From RGIG6353 sp964650465 (lineage in GTDB: Bacteria; Bacillota; Clostridia; Oscillospirales; SIG627): DNA of 14,678 nt. This document shows, piece by piece, positions 14,558-14,678 of the stretch. The notes under the pieces are model-generated. The model was not told the origin of the DNA and did not search any database. It saw nothing but the letters and a program-made list of their open reading frames with translations. Within the stretch, counting starts at the first letter, position 1; each line of letters starts with the position of its first letter. The DNA lies in contig CAZYTA010000059.1 of NCBI GenBank assembly GCA_964650465.1, positions 1 to 14,678 on the forward strand. Reading direction: 5' to 3'. The translations under genes and the position numbers were made by a program.

Positions 14558-14563
14558 GATAGT

Positions 14564-14592
14564 ATTTTATCACAAACCCTTATTTTTGTCAA
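14564..14592 (-). promoter_or_regulatory. Near-consensus promoter driving the structured RNA
   Basis: On the minus strand TTGACA (14592-14587), 17 bases, TAAAAT (14569-14564), with TG one base before the -10. The hexamers match the consensus at 6 of 6 and 5 of 6 positions. The start is predicted at A14557. An inverted repeat GTGATA/TATCAC (14556-14561 and 14568-14573) spans the -10 and the start and could be an operator. Confidence 0.85.
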
Positions 14593-14678
14593 TAATTTTG
14601 TTTTTCGGGAGAGCGCGAGAGGGTGTAGTGTTACAATAGATGTGAGACCAAAAGTAAAAAAAGAATAGAAAAAGTGAT
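14593..14678. other. Right-edge intergenic sequence, no gene seen
   Basis: This purine-rich stretch has no reading frame I can support. TGTTACAAT (14629-14637) fits an extended -10 on the plus strand, and GTGTTACA/TGTGAGAC (14628-14635 and 14641-14648) form an imperfect dyad with 6 of 8 arm matches over it. This may be the promoter and operator of a gene beyond the window. Confidence 0.25.

Noticed and set aside
14281..14559. Plus-strand reading frame of 92 codons across the right-edge leader
   Set aside because: It runs antisense through the start of the small gene, the terminator hairpin and all helices of the structured RNA, has no ribosome site, and its composition follows the RNA stems. 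It is better explained as a shadow of the RNA.

Overview
The window reads as a chromosomal stretch from a low-to-moderate GC member of the Clostridia, most likely a Ruminococcaceae/Oscillospiraceae-type gut bacterium. This is inferred from the strong GAGG/AGGAG ribosome binding sites, TTGACA/TATAAT promoters, TTG start use, a FtsK/SpoIIIE translocase of Firmicutes layout and the gene families present. No taxonomic marker gene is in view.

Layout. 1-116 holds a long A/T-rich hairpin whose core recurs inverted at 13149-13167. 117-2645 encodes a FtsK/SpoIIIE DNA translocase. It is followed on the same strand by an unrecognised two-helix membrane protein (2717-3463), a TIM-barrel putative glycoside hydrolase coupled to it by a TAATG overlap (3463-4923), and a 1006-aa GH95-like glycosidase (5016-8036). 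Neither carbohydrate enzyme has a signal peptide, so they look like a cytoplasmic pair acting on imported oligosaccharide. A convergent gene (8033-8851, minus) overlaps the last gene by 4 bp. It is an orphan phage-replication-protein-O-like protein with an 8-residue repeat linker. Its promoter region carries three TGACAT repeats exactly 10 bp apart.

8945-13131 is a self-contained efflux operon. A consensus sigma-A promoter with a perfect palindrome just downstream drives a MarR-type repressor (TTG start at 9076), followed by two half-size ABC exporters joined by TAATG. Their motifs show the asymmetric heterodimer pattern: the first subunit has the degenerate Walker A, Walker B and switch residue, and the second has the catalytic glutamate and histidine but a non-canonical signature. 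A hairpin terminator follows. A CPBP-family membrane protease (13332-14006) comes next and ends in tandem terminators, one of them a 43-bp perfect palindrome.

The most interesting part is the right edge. On the minus strand a near-consensus promoter (TTGACA-17-TAAAAT) is predicted to start transcription at 14557, exactly where a nested set of helices begins (12 bp, 13 bp and 9 bp). These are followed by an 11-bp stem with a UUCG loop and a U-tract, and then a small clostridial-type gene (14125-14352) with no promoter of its own. This looks like a roughly 175-nt structured RNA or riboswitch-like attenuated leader that I cannot match to a family I know. The small gene also appears to carry a 1-nt frameshift in an A6 run that removes a conserved-looking C-terminus.
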